From Mobiluncus sp034180645 (GTDB lineage Bacteria; Actinomycetota; Actinomycetes; Actinomycetales; Actinomycetaceae), in the NCBI RefSeq assembly GCF_034180645.1, contig NZ_JAXFNY010000008.1:139990-203989 (forward strand): 64,000 bases of DNA, written 5' to 3'. The translations under genes and the position numbers were made by a program. The notes beneath the pieces are model-generated. The model was not told where the DNA came from. It was given only the letters and a program-made list of their open reading frames with translations, and did not search any database. Positions 1-8,800 of this stretch are shown in pieces (position 1 is the stretch's first letter; each line of letters begins with the position of its first letter).

Positions 1-167
1 GTGTCTGCCCGCAACAGCCGCTGTAACGGCGAATTGGGTGCCAAAAGGTGTGACTGTCCCACCAATTCTGCTACGTTACGTGGACGCATCCGCACCGCCA
101 GAGGAGCATCCGGACGAAACTCCGGAACTCCTCTGCCGGTATCGCTCAAGGAATCAAACAAGTCCAT
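1..167 (-). CDS. rarA: Replication-associated recombination protein A, N-terminal part (cut by window edge)
   Basis: The minus strand reads 55 codons from an ATG at 165-167 to the window edge without a stop. The peptide starts MDLFDSLSDTGRG and contains PLAVRMRPRNVAELVGQ, then HLLAPNSPLQRLL. This is the typical start of the AAA+ clamp-loader-like ATPase RarA/MgsA, which acts at stalled replication forks. The Walker motifs would lie beyond the edge. In other actinobacteria rarA lies near aspS, which agrees with aspS 3 kb away. It is divergent from the MMPL gene, with only about 30 bp between them. The family call rests on the N-terminal motif alone. Confidence 0.8.
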   Translation of the reverse strand, partial: MDLFDSLSDTGRGVPEFRPDAPLAVRMRPRNVAELVGQSHLLAPNSPLQRLLRAD

Positions 168-196
168 GAAACCACCCTAGTGAAAATTACCCTAAA

Positions 197-2560
197 GTGT
201 GTGAGACAATGCATAACATGTTCCTGAAACTATATCGCCGTTTGAATCGACGCCCTCTGCCCACGGTGTTGATTTGGGATTTGGTGATAGTCATCTGTGC
301 AGCCTTTACATTGACCGGTTTTGGCTTCGGAAATATGTGGAATCGTGTTGAAAACCGCCTGGTTTCTATCCCCAGTTCGGAATCCTACGTCGCGTCACAA
401 ATCCTGAATGACAGCCGCAGTTCCAACTATCAGGCTTACCTCATCGTCACCGGGGTGGATATGGATAAACAGCGCGCGGAAGTCAAGAACGTGCTGGACT
501 CCGCGGCGGCGAGTTTCAGTGAGGTTCCGGGGGTTATTCCGGCGGGGGTGCTGTATCCGTTTGCGAAAGGCGACGATGTTAATAACCCCGATGCAAAAAC
601 TTTGATGGACAAATTTATTGCCGCGGATAAGCAGGGTTTCATGATGGTGGTGCTGCTGGACTTGACCCAGTTTCCCCAACGCGCCGACGACATCCGCGCC
701 ATGACTGAGAATGCTTTGAGCCAAATTGCCGGCGATATGCGTTCTTTCGCGCCTCACGCCGAGGGCATCGTCACGGATGAAGACCTGAACAATCAAGAAG
801 TTGCCGCGATTGCACACCATGATTCTCTCAAAGCGAATCTCATTGCCTTGCTGATGATTTTTGTGGTGCTGTTCGGGGCTATGGGACGTCTGCGCCTGGC
901 TTTTCTCGCTTTCATTCCGACCTTTTGCGGATGGATTGTGACGCGGACCATCGCCACCCTGGCTTCCCTCATCGTCAAGCCCGCTCCCGGTGACTCTGCC
1001 CTGGTCACCATGCTTTCACTAGGTGTGGTGACCAGTTATACGGTGTTTCTCATCAGCCGCAGCCGCACCCGTCTGGCAGTGGTCAAATACACCGCCGAGA
1101 TTCCGCGTATTTCCAAGCCACATGAACGTCGGTTGCGCAAGCGCCGTGACTCTCTCACGCCCTTAGACGAGGTGTTTACCCACTCGGCTCCGGCTATGCT
1201 TATTTCCACGGCGCTAATTGTGCTGGGTCTGATTATGGTAGCTATCTTTCCCGCTAGCAGCCTGCGCTGGGTGGCTCTGGTCAGTATGTTCTCCATCCTG
1301 GGATGCTACGCAATTGGGACTACGTTGATTCCCTCGCTGCTGTACCTCGGCATCAGGTGGCTGGAATACCCGCGTCCGCAATGGCATCGGCGGATTTTTA
1401 CCACGATTTCCTCCTGGTTCCGTTCTCTGAACGACCGGCTACGGAAACTTTTCGGCTCACGGAAACCTGCCAAACCAATTTTGACCGGTGTCCTGGTAGT
1501 TTTTCTGTTAGTGATGGCGATTCCCGCCTTCGGAATTACCTGGCACACCTCAGGGCAGACGACTTTTCCTCCAGGAACGAATGCCGCGAAGTTTGAAGCT
1601 CTACGCGCAGCTCACTACGGCACTACCGCAGCCACTCCGGATATCCAGATATTAGGGAAAACCACCGCCGCAAATATGCAAAGCTGGTCTGTTGCGGTGG
1701 GCAAGATTCCCGGTGTCGATGCGATGACTGCCGGAAACACTGAAATTGCTGGGGACTATAGCGTTTTGGACGTAGATTTGAAGCCGGGCGTCACCAATCG
1801 TCAAGCCGGTGAAATCGTGAAAACTATTCGCAGCTTACCTTCGGATTTCCCCAAGTGGACCACCGGCCAGGCTGCTAACCAGGTTGACTTTGCCTACCAA
1901 CTCACTAAGTTTGTTCCCCCGCTGGCCGGAATCATGGTGCTGGCGACTTTTCTGGTCATTTTGCGCGCCACCAGGCGTGCTTCGGCAGCGGTGTGGGCGA
2001 CTTTATTGAACTCCCTGAACCTATTGGTGGCTTTGGGGCTGACGGCGTTGGTGTTCCAAGACGGGTGGGGCGCGTTCTTGCCCAAACTGGCGCGTTCCGG
2101 AGGTGTCGACCCTAACGTGGCAGTGTTGCTGGCGGGTTTCGGTTTCGCGCTATCCCTGGATTACCAGTTCTATGCCATGAATAGAGCGAAACATCATCTG
2201 CCGGAGGAACTGGCGGAACTGGACGACGACCCGCTGCTGAACGAGTTGACCCAAACCCGCGGAGCACTGTGGACACGCTCAGTCATCCACCTGGCGATTT
2301 TCCTGGCTTTCCTGCCAATGAACGCCATGCCCGTGAAACAGTCGGCTTTTGCCCTGGTTATCGTGGTGCTGCTCAACGTGCTGTTCAGCCGCCTGTTTCT
2401 CTCTCCCCTCCTGGAGCCCTACCCAGATCAAAAACCGCAAGACCCCGGTTTGGTGTGGGAAGACGACCTTCCTAATCTGGCCGATTCCGACACGGTGGAC
2501 GACTCAACCGCGCTTGCACACAATCAGCACAGTGACACCGCCGAGAGCACCGGCGAGTAA
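197..2560 (+). CDS. MMPL/RND-family membrane transporter
   Basis: The 787-residue protein has the two-fold RND/MMPL layout. One membrane segment near residues 24-46 precedes an extracytoplasmic domain of about 150 residues, then a block of several helices (about 210-390). A second extracytoplasmic domain and a second helical block (about 575-755) follow. The GFGFALSLDYQFYAMNR stretch is the conserved region where MMPL proteins place charged residues in the membrane for proton coupling. Members export lipids or hydrophobic molecules, but the substrate here cannot be told. The start is GTG197 or ATG209. The C-terminal tail is acidic. It ends 1 bp from the convergent yciO gene. Confidence 0.85.
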   Translation: MCETMHNMFLKLYRRLNRRPLPTVLIWDLVIVICAAFTLTGFGFGNMWNRVENRLVSIPSSESYVASQILNDSRSSNYQAYLIVTGVDMDKQRAEVKNVLDSAAASFSEVPGVIPAGVLYPFAKGDDVNNPDAKTLMDKFIAADKQGFMMVVLLDLTQFPQRADDIRAMTENALSQIAGDMRSFAPHAEGIVTDEDLNNQEVAAIAHHDSLKANLIALLMIFVVLFGAMGRLRLAFLAFIPTFCGWIVTRTIATLASLIVKPAPGDSALVTMLSLGVVTSYTVFLISRSRTRLAVVKYTAEIPRISKPHERRLRKRRDSLTPLDEVFTHSAPAMLISTALIVLGLIMVAIFPASSLRWVALVSMFSILGCYAIGTTLIPSLLYLGIRWLEYPRPQWHRRIFTTISSWFRSLNDRLRKLFGSRKPAKPILTGVLVVFLLVMAIPAFGITWHTSGQTTFPPGTNAAKFEALRAAHYGTTAATPDIQILGKTTAANMQSWSVAVGKIPGVDAMTAGNTEIAGDYSVLDVDLKPGVTNRQAGEIVKTIRSLPSDFPKWTTGQAANQVDFAYQLTKFVPPLAGIMVLATFLVILRATRRASAAVWATLLNSLNLLVALGLTALVFQDGWGAFLPKLARSGGVDPNVAVLLAGFGFALSLDYQFYAMNRAKHHLPEELAELDDDPLLNELTQTRGALWTRSVIHLAIFLAFLPMNAMPVKQSAFALVIVVLLNVLFSRLFLSPLLEPYPDQKPQDPGLVWEDDLPNLADSDTVDDSTALAHNQHSDTAESTGE

Positions 2561-2561
2561 C

Positions 2562-3185
2562 CTACTGCAAGAAATCAACCGGACCGGCTCCCTCTCGGGT
2601 TACCACCGGGACGTCGTCCTCCATGTTGATAACGGTAGTGGCCTGATCCGAACCAATCGGCGCATCGACGATAATATCTAGCAGGTGCCCCAGCTTGGCG
2701 ATGACCTCGACCGGATCGCTCAGTGGTTCCGTATCTCCGGGCAACAGCAGGGTACAGGATAAGATAGCCTCCCCCAAGGCTTCTACCAGAGATAAGGCGA
2801 CCTTGTGCACGGGAATCCGCACGCCGACAGTGTGCTTCTTTTTGTTCAGCGTGGCGCGCGGAACTTCCTTGGTACCTTTCAAAATAAACGTGTATGGCCC
2901 CGGAGTCAGCGATTTAATCAGCCGGTACTGGGAATTCGACACCATCACCAGCTGACCCAGCTGGGCGAAATCGTGGCACACCAGCGTGAAATGGTGCTTG
3001 TCATCGAGCTGGCGGATTTTCCGGATGCGTTCCAGGCCAGCACCGTTGGCCAAAGCACAGCCTAGCGCGTATCCCGAATCAGTGGGATACGCCATTATGC
3101 CGCCGTCCTGGATAATCTCCACAATCTGGTTCAACGAACGAGTCTGCGGATTTTCCGGGTGCAGTTCAAAAATTTTTGCGCTCAT
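2562..3185 (-). CDS. yciO: YciO-type Sua5/YrdC-family protein
   Basis: The 207 residues form a single YrdC-like domain. The N-terminal motif (MSAKIFELHPENPQTR, then GGIMAYPTDSGYALGC) resembles YciO more than canonical TsaC/Sua5. The YPTDSGYALGC segment, the later TFILKGTKEVPR and the VGVRIP strand belong to the ATP/carbonate/threonine-binding cleft of the YrdC fold. TsaC makes threonylcarbamoyl-AMP for t6A modification of tRNA, and the YciO subgroup is a related, less clearly assigned branch. There is no C-terminal Sua5 domain. It lies downstream of aspS on the same strand, with an inverted repeat in the gap. Confidence 0.85.
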   Translation of the reverse strand: MSAKIFELHPENPQTRSLNQIVEIIQDGGIMAYPTDSGYALGCALANGAGLERIRKIRQLDDKHHFTLVCHDFAQLGQLVMVSNSQYRLIKSLTPGPYTFILKGTKEVPRATLNKKKHTVGVRIPVHKVALSLVEALGEAILSCTLLLPGDTEPLSDPVEVIAKLGHLLDIIVDAPIGSDQATTVINMEDDVPVVTREGAGPVDFLQ

Positions 3186-3206
3186 AATTACCCCCTTGGT
3201 GAAACC

Positions 3207-3247
3207 CTGCCAACTATCCCATCTATTGTAGAGGGGACAGTTGGCAG
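3207..3247. promoter_or_regulatory. Inverted repeat between aspS and yciO
   Basis: CTGCCAACT at 3207-3215 is exactly repeated in inverse as AGTTGGCAG at 3239-3247. A further short match (TCCC/GGGA) extends the stem inward. It lies just upstream of yciO and about 40 bp past the aspS stop. On the minus strand no T run follows, so an operator or RNA hairpin is as likely as a terminator. Confidence 0.4.
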
Positions 3248-3287
3248 TTGAGAGACAACTCGCGGTGATTTTCCTCAGAAGTAGCTT

Positions 3288-5105
3288 TTACGGCGTTTTT
3301 TCGCTGTCCTCGGCTTCCTCAGCGTCCTCGGCGTATTCGTCATCTTCCGGCACGTAATCCACGCCGGTTTCTTTGCGCTGTTCGTCCGTAATCGGGGCGG
3401 GCGCACCGGTGAGCGGATCTAAGCCGTCGCCAGCCTTCGGGAAGGCGATAACATCGCGAATCGACGGGGAACCCGTCAGCATTCCGGCAATGCGATCCCA
3501 CCCCAAAGCCAGACCGCCATGCGGTGGAGCGCCGTACTTGAAAGCGTCGAGCAGGAATCCGAAGCGTGCCTGCGCCTCCTCCTGCGAAAAGCCCATAACC
3601 TTGAACACCCGTTCCTGAACATCGCGGCGATGGATACGGATAGAACCACCGCCAAGTTCCACCCCATTGCACACGATGTCATACGCGTACGCCAAGGCAT
3701 TGCCGGGGTCGGTATCGAAGGTATCGAGACATTCCGGTTTCGGCGAAGTAAAAGCGTGGTGTACGGCGGTCCAAGCGGAGTGGCCCAGCGCCACGTCGCC
3801 TTCCGCTACTGCCTCGCCGGAGGGCTTGAACAGCGGCGCGTCGACCACCCAAGTGAAGGCCCACGCCTTTTCATCGATGAGGTCGCAACGCTTCCCAATC
3901 TCCAGGCGAGCTGCACCCAGCAACGTTTGCGAAGCGGTCTTGTCCCCGGCGGCAAAGAAAATGCAGTCCCCCGGCTGGGCTCCGGTGGCAGCAGCCAGAC
4001 CGGCCTTTTCCGCGTCAGAAATATTTTTGGCTACCGGGCCGGCAGTTTCGCCCTTTTCATTCAACGTCACGTAGGCCAGACCCTTCGCACCGCGGGCTTT
4101 CGCCCATTCCTGCCACTTGTCAAAAGTACGCCGCGGCTGGGAACCGCCACCGGGCATGACCACTGCCCCCACGTAGGGTGCTTGGAAGATCTTAAACGGG
4201 GTGTCTTTAAAGAATTCGGTCAAATCAACGAGTTCGTAGCCAAAACGCAAATCCGGTTTATCCGAACCGAAACGATCCATGGCTTCCTGGAAAGGCATCC
4301 GCGGAATCGGAGTGGTCAGGTCATAGCCGATAACTTTCCAAATCTCTTTCAGCAGGTGTTCGGTTACCTCGATGACATCGTCTTGGTCGACGAAACTCAT
4401 TTCCAAATCGAGCTGCGTAAATTCGGGTTGGCGATCAGCGCGGGAATCTTCGTCACGGTAGCAGCGAGCCAACTGGAAGTAGCGTTCCATACCGCCGACC
4501 ATCAGCAGCTGTTTAAACAGCTGGGGCGACTGCGGCAAGGCGTACCACGAACCGGGCCGAATCCGCGCCGGGACTACGAAGTCCCGCGCCCCTTCCGGGG
4601 TGGAACGCGTCAAAGTTGGGGTTTCAATCTCAATAAATTCGTGTTCTTCCATAACCCGCCGGGCAATCTGAGAAATCCGCGAGCGCAGCACCAGATTGTC
4701 GTGCAGCTGACGGCGGCGCAGATCAACGAAACGGTAACGCAACCGGATATCCTCACCGACATTGGAGTCCTCGGCATGTTCGGAAACTTGGAAAGGCAGC
4801 GTCGCGCAGGAGTTCAAAATTTCGACATCATCGGCCATAACCTCAATATCGCCGGTGACGATTTCGGGGTTTTCGTTGCCTTCGGGGCGTTTGCGCACCT
4901 TGCCGGTGACCTTGAGCACGTATTCGTTACGGACTTCCCGGACCACTTCTTCACTGACGACCAGCTGGACAATTCCGGAGGCATCGCGCAAGTCCATGAA
5001 AGCTACCCCGCCGTGGTCTCGGCGACGATCCACCCAACCGCAGAGGGTGACGGTCTGACCATCGTGTTTCAGGTTCAATTCCGCACATTTGTGAGTTCGC
5101 AGCAA
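3288..5105 (-). CDS. aspS: Aspartyl-tRNA synthetase
   Basis: This is a class II aminoacyl-tRNA synthetase of the long bacterial type, 605 residues. An N-terminal OB-fold anticodon-binding domain (GQTVTLCGWVDRRRDHGG) is followed by the catalytic core. The core has YRDEDSRADRQPEFTQLD and motif 3 GLALGWDRI, with the bacterial GAD insertion between them. I place the start at TTG 5103-5105, giving MLRTHKC, the usual AspS N-terminus. It has an AAGGAAGG ribosome binding site just upstream. A longer reading to 5165 adds 20 residues without family similarity. The C-terminal tail is rich in Glu and Asp. Whether it is discriminating or also charges tRNA-Asn cannot be read from sequence alone. Confidence 0.96.
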   Translation of the reverse strand: MLRTHKCAELNLKHDGQTVTLCGWVDRRRDHGGVAFMDLRDASGIVQLVVSEEVVREVRNEYVLKVTGKVRKRPEGNENPEIVTGDIEVMADDVEILNSCATLPFQVSEHAEDSNVGEDIRLRYRFVDLRRRQLHDNLVLRSRISQIARRVMEEHEFIEIETPTLTRSTPEGARDFVVPARIRPGSWYALPQSPQLFKQLLMVGGMERYFQLARCYRDEDSRADRQPEFTQLDLEMSFVDQDDVIEVTEHLLKEIWKVIGYDLTTPIPRMPFQEAMDRFGSDKPDLRFGYELVDLTEFFKDTPFKIFQAPYVGAVVMPGGGSQPRRTFDKWQEWAKARGAKGLAYVTLNEKGETAGPVAKNISDAEKAGLAAATGAQPGDCIFFAAGDKTASQTLLGAARLEIGKRCDLIDEKAWAFTWVVDAPLFKPSGEAVAEGDVALGHSAWTAVHHAFTSPKPECLDTFDTDPGNALAYAYDIVCNGVELGGGSIRIHRRDVQERVFKVMGFSQEEAQARFGFLLDAFKYGAPPHGGLALGWDRIAGMLTGSPSIRDVIAFPKAGDGLDPLTGAPAPITDEQRKETGVDYVPEDDEYAEDAEEAEDSEKTP

Positions 5106-5246
5106 CTTATGCCTTCCTTTGAAAATTCGTCTCAAGTCAATCGGGGTGCGACACCCCGTTCCCATAAGTGGGCTCTCTAAAGTTTAACGCCTATCTGAGC
5201 TGAGGGGAAACCCTGGAAGCTGTTCCTTGAACTGGTGAGACGAAAG

Positions 5247-7106
5247 CTAACGCGATTGGGTGTCTCGCAAACGCATTTCTGAAACCAGTTCGGACAGCTG
5301 GGGGTATAAATCCAAATTCTGGTTCATTTTGACCAGGAAACCCTGACGAGTCACTTCCTGGATCAGCGAGCGGAATTTGTCGGCACATTCTCTCCCGTAG
5401 TTTCGCGCCCCGCAGTGCAGTATCTTAGTTCCCACCAGGCTCCACACCAGGGTGCCCGCAACTGCGGCAACCAAGACCAGGAGAGGGAACGGCACCGGTC
5501 CGACCATCCACACGGCCGCACTGGTGCCAGCCCCGCCTAGGAACGCCACCCCCGCAACGAGACTCCACAGCAGTCCCACCACTAACGCAGCTAGCCAGAA
5601 CCAATGTCCGAGTCGCCAAATCCGCCACCAGGTCCGGGCGGGACGAGCCGGGAATTTCCAGGATTCCAAAGCTAGGTTGAGGGCGCTGACCAGGTTTCCG
5701 GACAGTTCCACGGCCTTGAGCTGGGCAAAGTCCACCCATTTGGACGGGCGGTGCGCACTGGCGGTCGCCGCGTAGGTGCGAGCCGCGCTGGTAATTCCCG
5801 CCACGTTGACGCGGGGGAAGAAACGGTTGAGCGAGTCGGCTTGCGGGGCTACCGAAGGAAGGTCTGGGTCTGGAGTGGAGTCAGCTACGGCTGGGGTCGC
5901 GCTCTCGTCGGCGGTTTGTTCTGGGGAGGGGTCCGCAGAAGGGCCGACGGGTTTGTCCGCTTCAGGTTCGCCGGGCGTGGTCGAATTATCCTGATTGACA
6001 TGTGCCAACGGTTTGATTCCCGCCAACCAGTTCAGCACCGGCCACAGCGTCCAAAAGCCTCCCGCCCTCAGGTATTGTTTGGAAAAGTTCGCTTCCACGG
6101 CCGACAGACCGCTGACCTGGGTCACCTGGTCCACCAGTTTTGTTTCGGCTGGGGACGGTGGCGAAGCAACAGACGGAGCCTGAACGGGCTGCGTTGAGAA
6201 CTGTCCGGTCACATCCAGTTCCAAATCTTGGCCTAGCTTCGTGGCGGCATGATGAATCGCGGCTTGTTCGCCTCTCCAACGAGCTTCCGGCGCGTGGGAC
6301 AACTCGGCTACGGTTTCGCGGAATCGTGCCAAACTGGACTCATCGTAAAGCGAAATCTGCAAAATTTCAGGACTGACCCCTATCCGTTCGGCAATGGCGG
6401 ACAGCTCCTGGTTCAGGGTTTGTAGCTGAGACTCAGTCAAGCCCTCGGTGTGGGTCAGGACAAAGTACGAGTTCGGGTGACTTGGGAACGCCGAAATTCG
6501 GCTGTGGAAAGCGGCATCGGCATATTTTTGGGAATCCGTAGTCCACAAGATGAGATCCGCTGTTTCTAGGACCTGGGACGCCGCTGAGGTCAGTTCGGGA
6601 ACCAGCAGTGTATCGGGAACTTCGACCACAATCGGGTGACCGCACTGTGTAAGAGCCGACCGTACCTGGTGACCCTCGCCTACCATTCCCAAACTGTCCC
6701 GGAGTGGATTGGAACGGGTGGTACAAAACTCCACGCTGACACTGCGCGGAATTCCGCTCAGTTCTAAAAACGGTGCGGCAGTCACCTCCGCGTCGACATA
6801 GGCCACCAGCTCAGTTGTGGTCGGTCGGTGCATCCCCGTTGGCACCAAGCTGTCGCGACGGGCCAAGGTGTTTACCACCGTGGATTTTCCGGTGCCGCTC
6901 GGTCCGGCTACCGCTATCACGGTTACTCGGGGGTCTAAGGCATCCCGGCGTTCTAGCTGGTTCTCTAAACGGCGCAAATCTTCGCGAGCCTGAACCAGGA
7001 ACGTCTCGGAGCCACGCGTTCCCTGAACGACATCGAGACACTCCGCCGCGCGGTGCAGGGCTGCTTGCATTCGAGTTTTGCGTTGTTCGGGATTATTCCG
7101 CGGCAC
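5247..7106 (-). CDS. Dynamin-like/YfjP-type GTPase with C-terminal membrane segments
   Basis: The protein has about 619 residues. The P-loop GPSGTGKST is near residues 68-76, followed by a Thr-rich switch (RPTTTEL) and a degenerate G3 (EVPD). A Pro/Ala/Thr/Asp-rich linker spans roughly residues 330-410. Two hydrophobic segments near the C-terminus (WLAALVVGLLWSLVAGVAFL and a second after VGPVPFP) look like a membrane hairpin. The start is GTG 7104-7106, which overlaps the upstream gene's TAG by one base and has GAGGAG eight bases before it. An alternative GTG at 7115 has no such site. The coupling indicates co-translation with the other GTPase. Membrane remodelling is inferred from dynamin-like relatives. 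This family is often mislabelled as an ABC transporter. Confidence 0.75.
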   Translation of the reverse strand: MPRNNPEQRKTRMQAALHRAAECLDVVQGTRGSETFLVQAREDLRRLENQLERRDALDPRVTVIAVAGPSGTGKSTVVNTLARRDSLVPTGMHRPTTTELVAYVDAEVTAAPFLELSGIPRSVSVEFCTTRSNPLRDSLGMVGEGHQVRSALTQCGHPIVVEVPDTLLVPELTSAASQVLETADLILWTTDSQKYADAAFHSRISAFPSHPNSYFVLTHTEGLTESQLQTLNQELSAIAERIGVSPEILQISLYDESSLARFRETVAELSHAPEARWRGEQAAIHHAATKLGQDLELDVTGQFSTQPVQAPSVASPPSPAETKLVDQVTQVSGLSAVEANFSKQYLRAGGFWTLWPVLNWLAGIKPLAHVNQDNSTTPGEPEADKPVGPSADPSPEQTADESATPAVADSTPDPDLPSVAPQADSLNRFFPRVNVAGITSAARTYAATASAHRPSKWVDFAQLKAVELSGNLVSALNLALESWKFPARPARTWWRIWRLGHWFWLAALVVGLLWSLVAGVAFLGGAGTSAAVWMVGPVPFPLLVLVAAVAGTLVWSLVGTKILHCGARNYGRECADKFRSLIQEVTRQGFLVKMNQNLDLYPQLSELVSEMRLRDTQSR

Positions 7107-8800
7107 TAGGACCACTCCTCTCGCAGGGTACGCAGCGTTTTTCGTCCCGCGGCGATTAGTTCAGAGTTGTCGTAATCAGGAATGCTTTGACGCAAGGTGG
7201 CGATGCGCTGGTTGACCCGAGCGTGCAGCCCGCGGCGAAGCGTGGATCGGCTCCACGACCGCAGTCGCAAACGTGTCGAGATATCAAAAAAAGCTCCCAA
7301 AAGCTCGTCAATCCTGGTGAACTGGCAAGTTTCGGGCGAGGCCATTCCGGCAAAGAGAACCGACAGGAAAAGCGTCTGGGCATCGTCTGTCGAGAGCTTC
7401 TCATCCCGATTCCAGCCAGCTTGGCGGCAACATTCCGCTGGGGTCAGAGACCACTGCTCTAAGAGTTCGCTACCGTCCAAGGGCTGTGAGGTTTCGTCTA
7501 CAATCTGACCGGAGTCGGGCAATACAGAGTCCTGAATAGCGTCAGCAATCATTTGCTCCATCTGAAAGTCGAGGTTCGACACGCTACTCGCCACCGCCCG
7601 CTTTACAGCATCCAGTGCCGCATCGGGTTGGGGTTGCTGATTGAGCCAGACATTTTTCCATTTCAGCCGCTGGCGTATCCAACTGTTTTCAGCTTGGTAC
7701 TCCTCGAGTTGGCAGCGCACGCAGGGCTCCAAAAGGTCGGCAGGCTCACCTTGGAACCACGTGGGCGTGGTAATCTGAGCCTCAACAAAGTCCAACAGTT
7801 GCTGTTCCAACCGATCCACGGTTTGCTGGGCATCACTGCGCATTTGTCCCTCAGCGGCGGCAGCATCGAACACTTTTTCGCTCAAATCCAGGACTTCATG
7901 CAGAGAACCAAACAGGGTCTGACGCGCCATGGCAGAATGCATCAAGGCGTCACCAGCCAGGTTATCGAGCCAGTTACGCAGGGAAACTAAATCTTCAGCG
8001 GGCAGCTCTCCGTCAGCAATCTGAGTTTCCATAATGGCAAAAATCGGAACATCTTTGAGGTTGCTAGCAGAGATTTCCGCGCTGAGATCCTGCTTAGCCG
8101 CCAGGAGGGAACCTTGTGTAACCCTGTTCAGCACCGCCCCGATAGCGACATCACGCCGGGCAGCCTTCCGCAACAGTTCCAGCCCCGGCTCGTCCCGGTA
8201 ACGGTTGGCGGTAGTCACAAAAATCCACAAGTCAGCGACTTCCAACAGGTGCTGAGCTAATTCACGGTTCGTGTCCAAATAGGAATCCAAATCGGGACAA
8301 TCGATGAGGCACATTCCCGGAGACATCTTGGGAGTCGAACGCAAGATGAGCTGCGGCGCCGGTGCTGTCGCAGCCTCCTCGCCCGCTGGCACACGTTCCG
8401 GTACGGCAGACGCGACGGCGGAATCGTCCCAGGCATCATCGTCTAACAGACGTATCTTTTCAAATCCTCCCAAGATGCGGTCTGCCGCCAGCCACAACTC
8501 GTCGTCAGGATGGTACACGAGTACCGGGGTCATAGTCGTAGGACGCCTCACGGAAGTCGGAACTTGCGCACCGACCAAAGAGTTCAGGAGCGTCGATTTG
8601 CCCACCCCGGTAGAACCGGCCAGTACCGCGACAAGGGGACCGTCCAGGTCAGTACCCCGCGCGCGCAAATGCTCGCGAAGCCGGGAGACTGCCGTGTTTC
8701 GCAGCTTTACGGCAGGAGCCTGCGCCACCGGAAAACCAAAGATTAGGTCCTCCAGCTGCTGCGCTAACTCATCCAAACTCTTCGATGGCGATCTACTCAT
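7106..8800 (-). CDS. Dynamin-like GTPase, soluble partner
   Basis: The protein has about 564 residues. The P-loop GSTGVGKST is near residues 62-70, the switch-like Thr motif RRPTTMTP near 85-92, and G3 DCPDLDS near 167-173. The G4 position reads LNRVTQG rather than NKxD, so nucleotide specificity may be unusual. The remainder is mostly alpha-helical and charged, with no clear membrane segment. ATG 8798-8800 overlaps the end of hisS by 8 bp and has AGGTGA at good spacing. A TTG nine bases upstream would sit too close to that site. The gene couples to the downstream membrane-anchored GTPase, resembling the paired bacterial dynamin-like proteins of actinobacteria. No specific function is claimed. 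Confidence 0.75.
   Translation of the reverse strand: MSRSPSKSLDELAQQLEDLIFGFPVAQAPAVKLRNTAVSRLREHLRARGTDLDGPLVAVLAGSTGVGKSTLLNSLVGAQVPTSVRRPTTMTPVLVYHPDDELWLAADRILGGFEKIRLLDDDAWDDSAVASAVPERVPAGEEAATAPAPQLILRSTPKMSPGMCLIDCPDLDSYLDTNRELAQHLLEVADLWIFVTTANRYRDEPGLELLRKAARRDVAIGAVLNRVTQGSLLAAKQDLSAEISASNLKDVPIFAIMETQIADGELPAEDLVSLRNWLDNLAGDALMHSAMARQTLFGSLHEVLDLSEKVFDAAAAEGQMRSDAQQTVDRLEQQLLDFVEAQITTPTWFQGEPADLLEPCVRCQLEEYQAENSWIRQRLKWKNVWLNQQPQPDAALDAVKRAVASSVSNLDFQMEQMIADAIQDSVLPDSGQIVDETSQPLDGSELLEQWSLTPAECCRQAGWNRDEKLSTDDAQTLFLSVLFAGMASPETCQFTRIDELLGAFFDISTRLRLRSWSRSTLRRGLHARVNQRIATLRQSIPDYDNSELIAAGRKTLRTLREEWS

Noticed and set aside
1..180. Plus-strand open frame ending at TAG 178
   Set aside because: The minus strand of the same bases encodes a clear RarA N-terminus, so the plus-strand reading is a shadow.
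3519..5180. Long plus-strand open frame of 553 codons opposite aspS
   Set aside because: It is a shadow of the highly conserved aspS gene; the peptide has no recognisable domain and no ribosome binding site.
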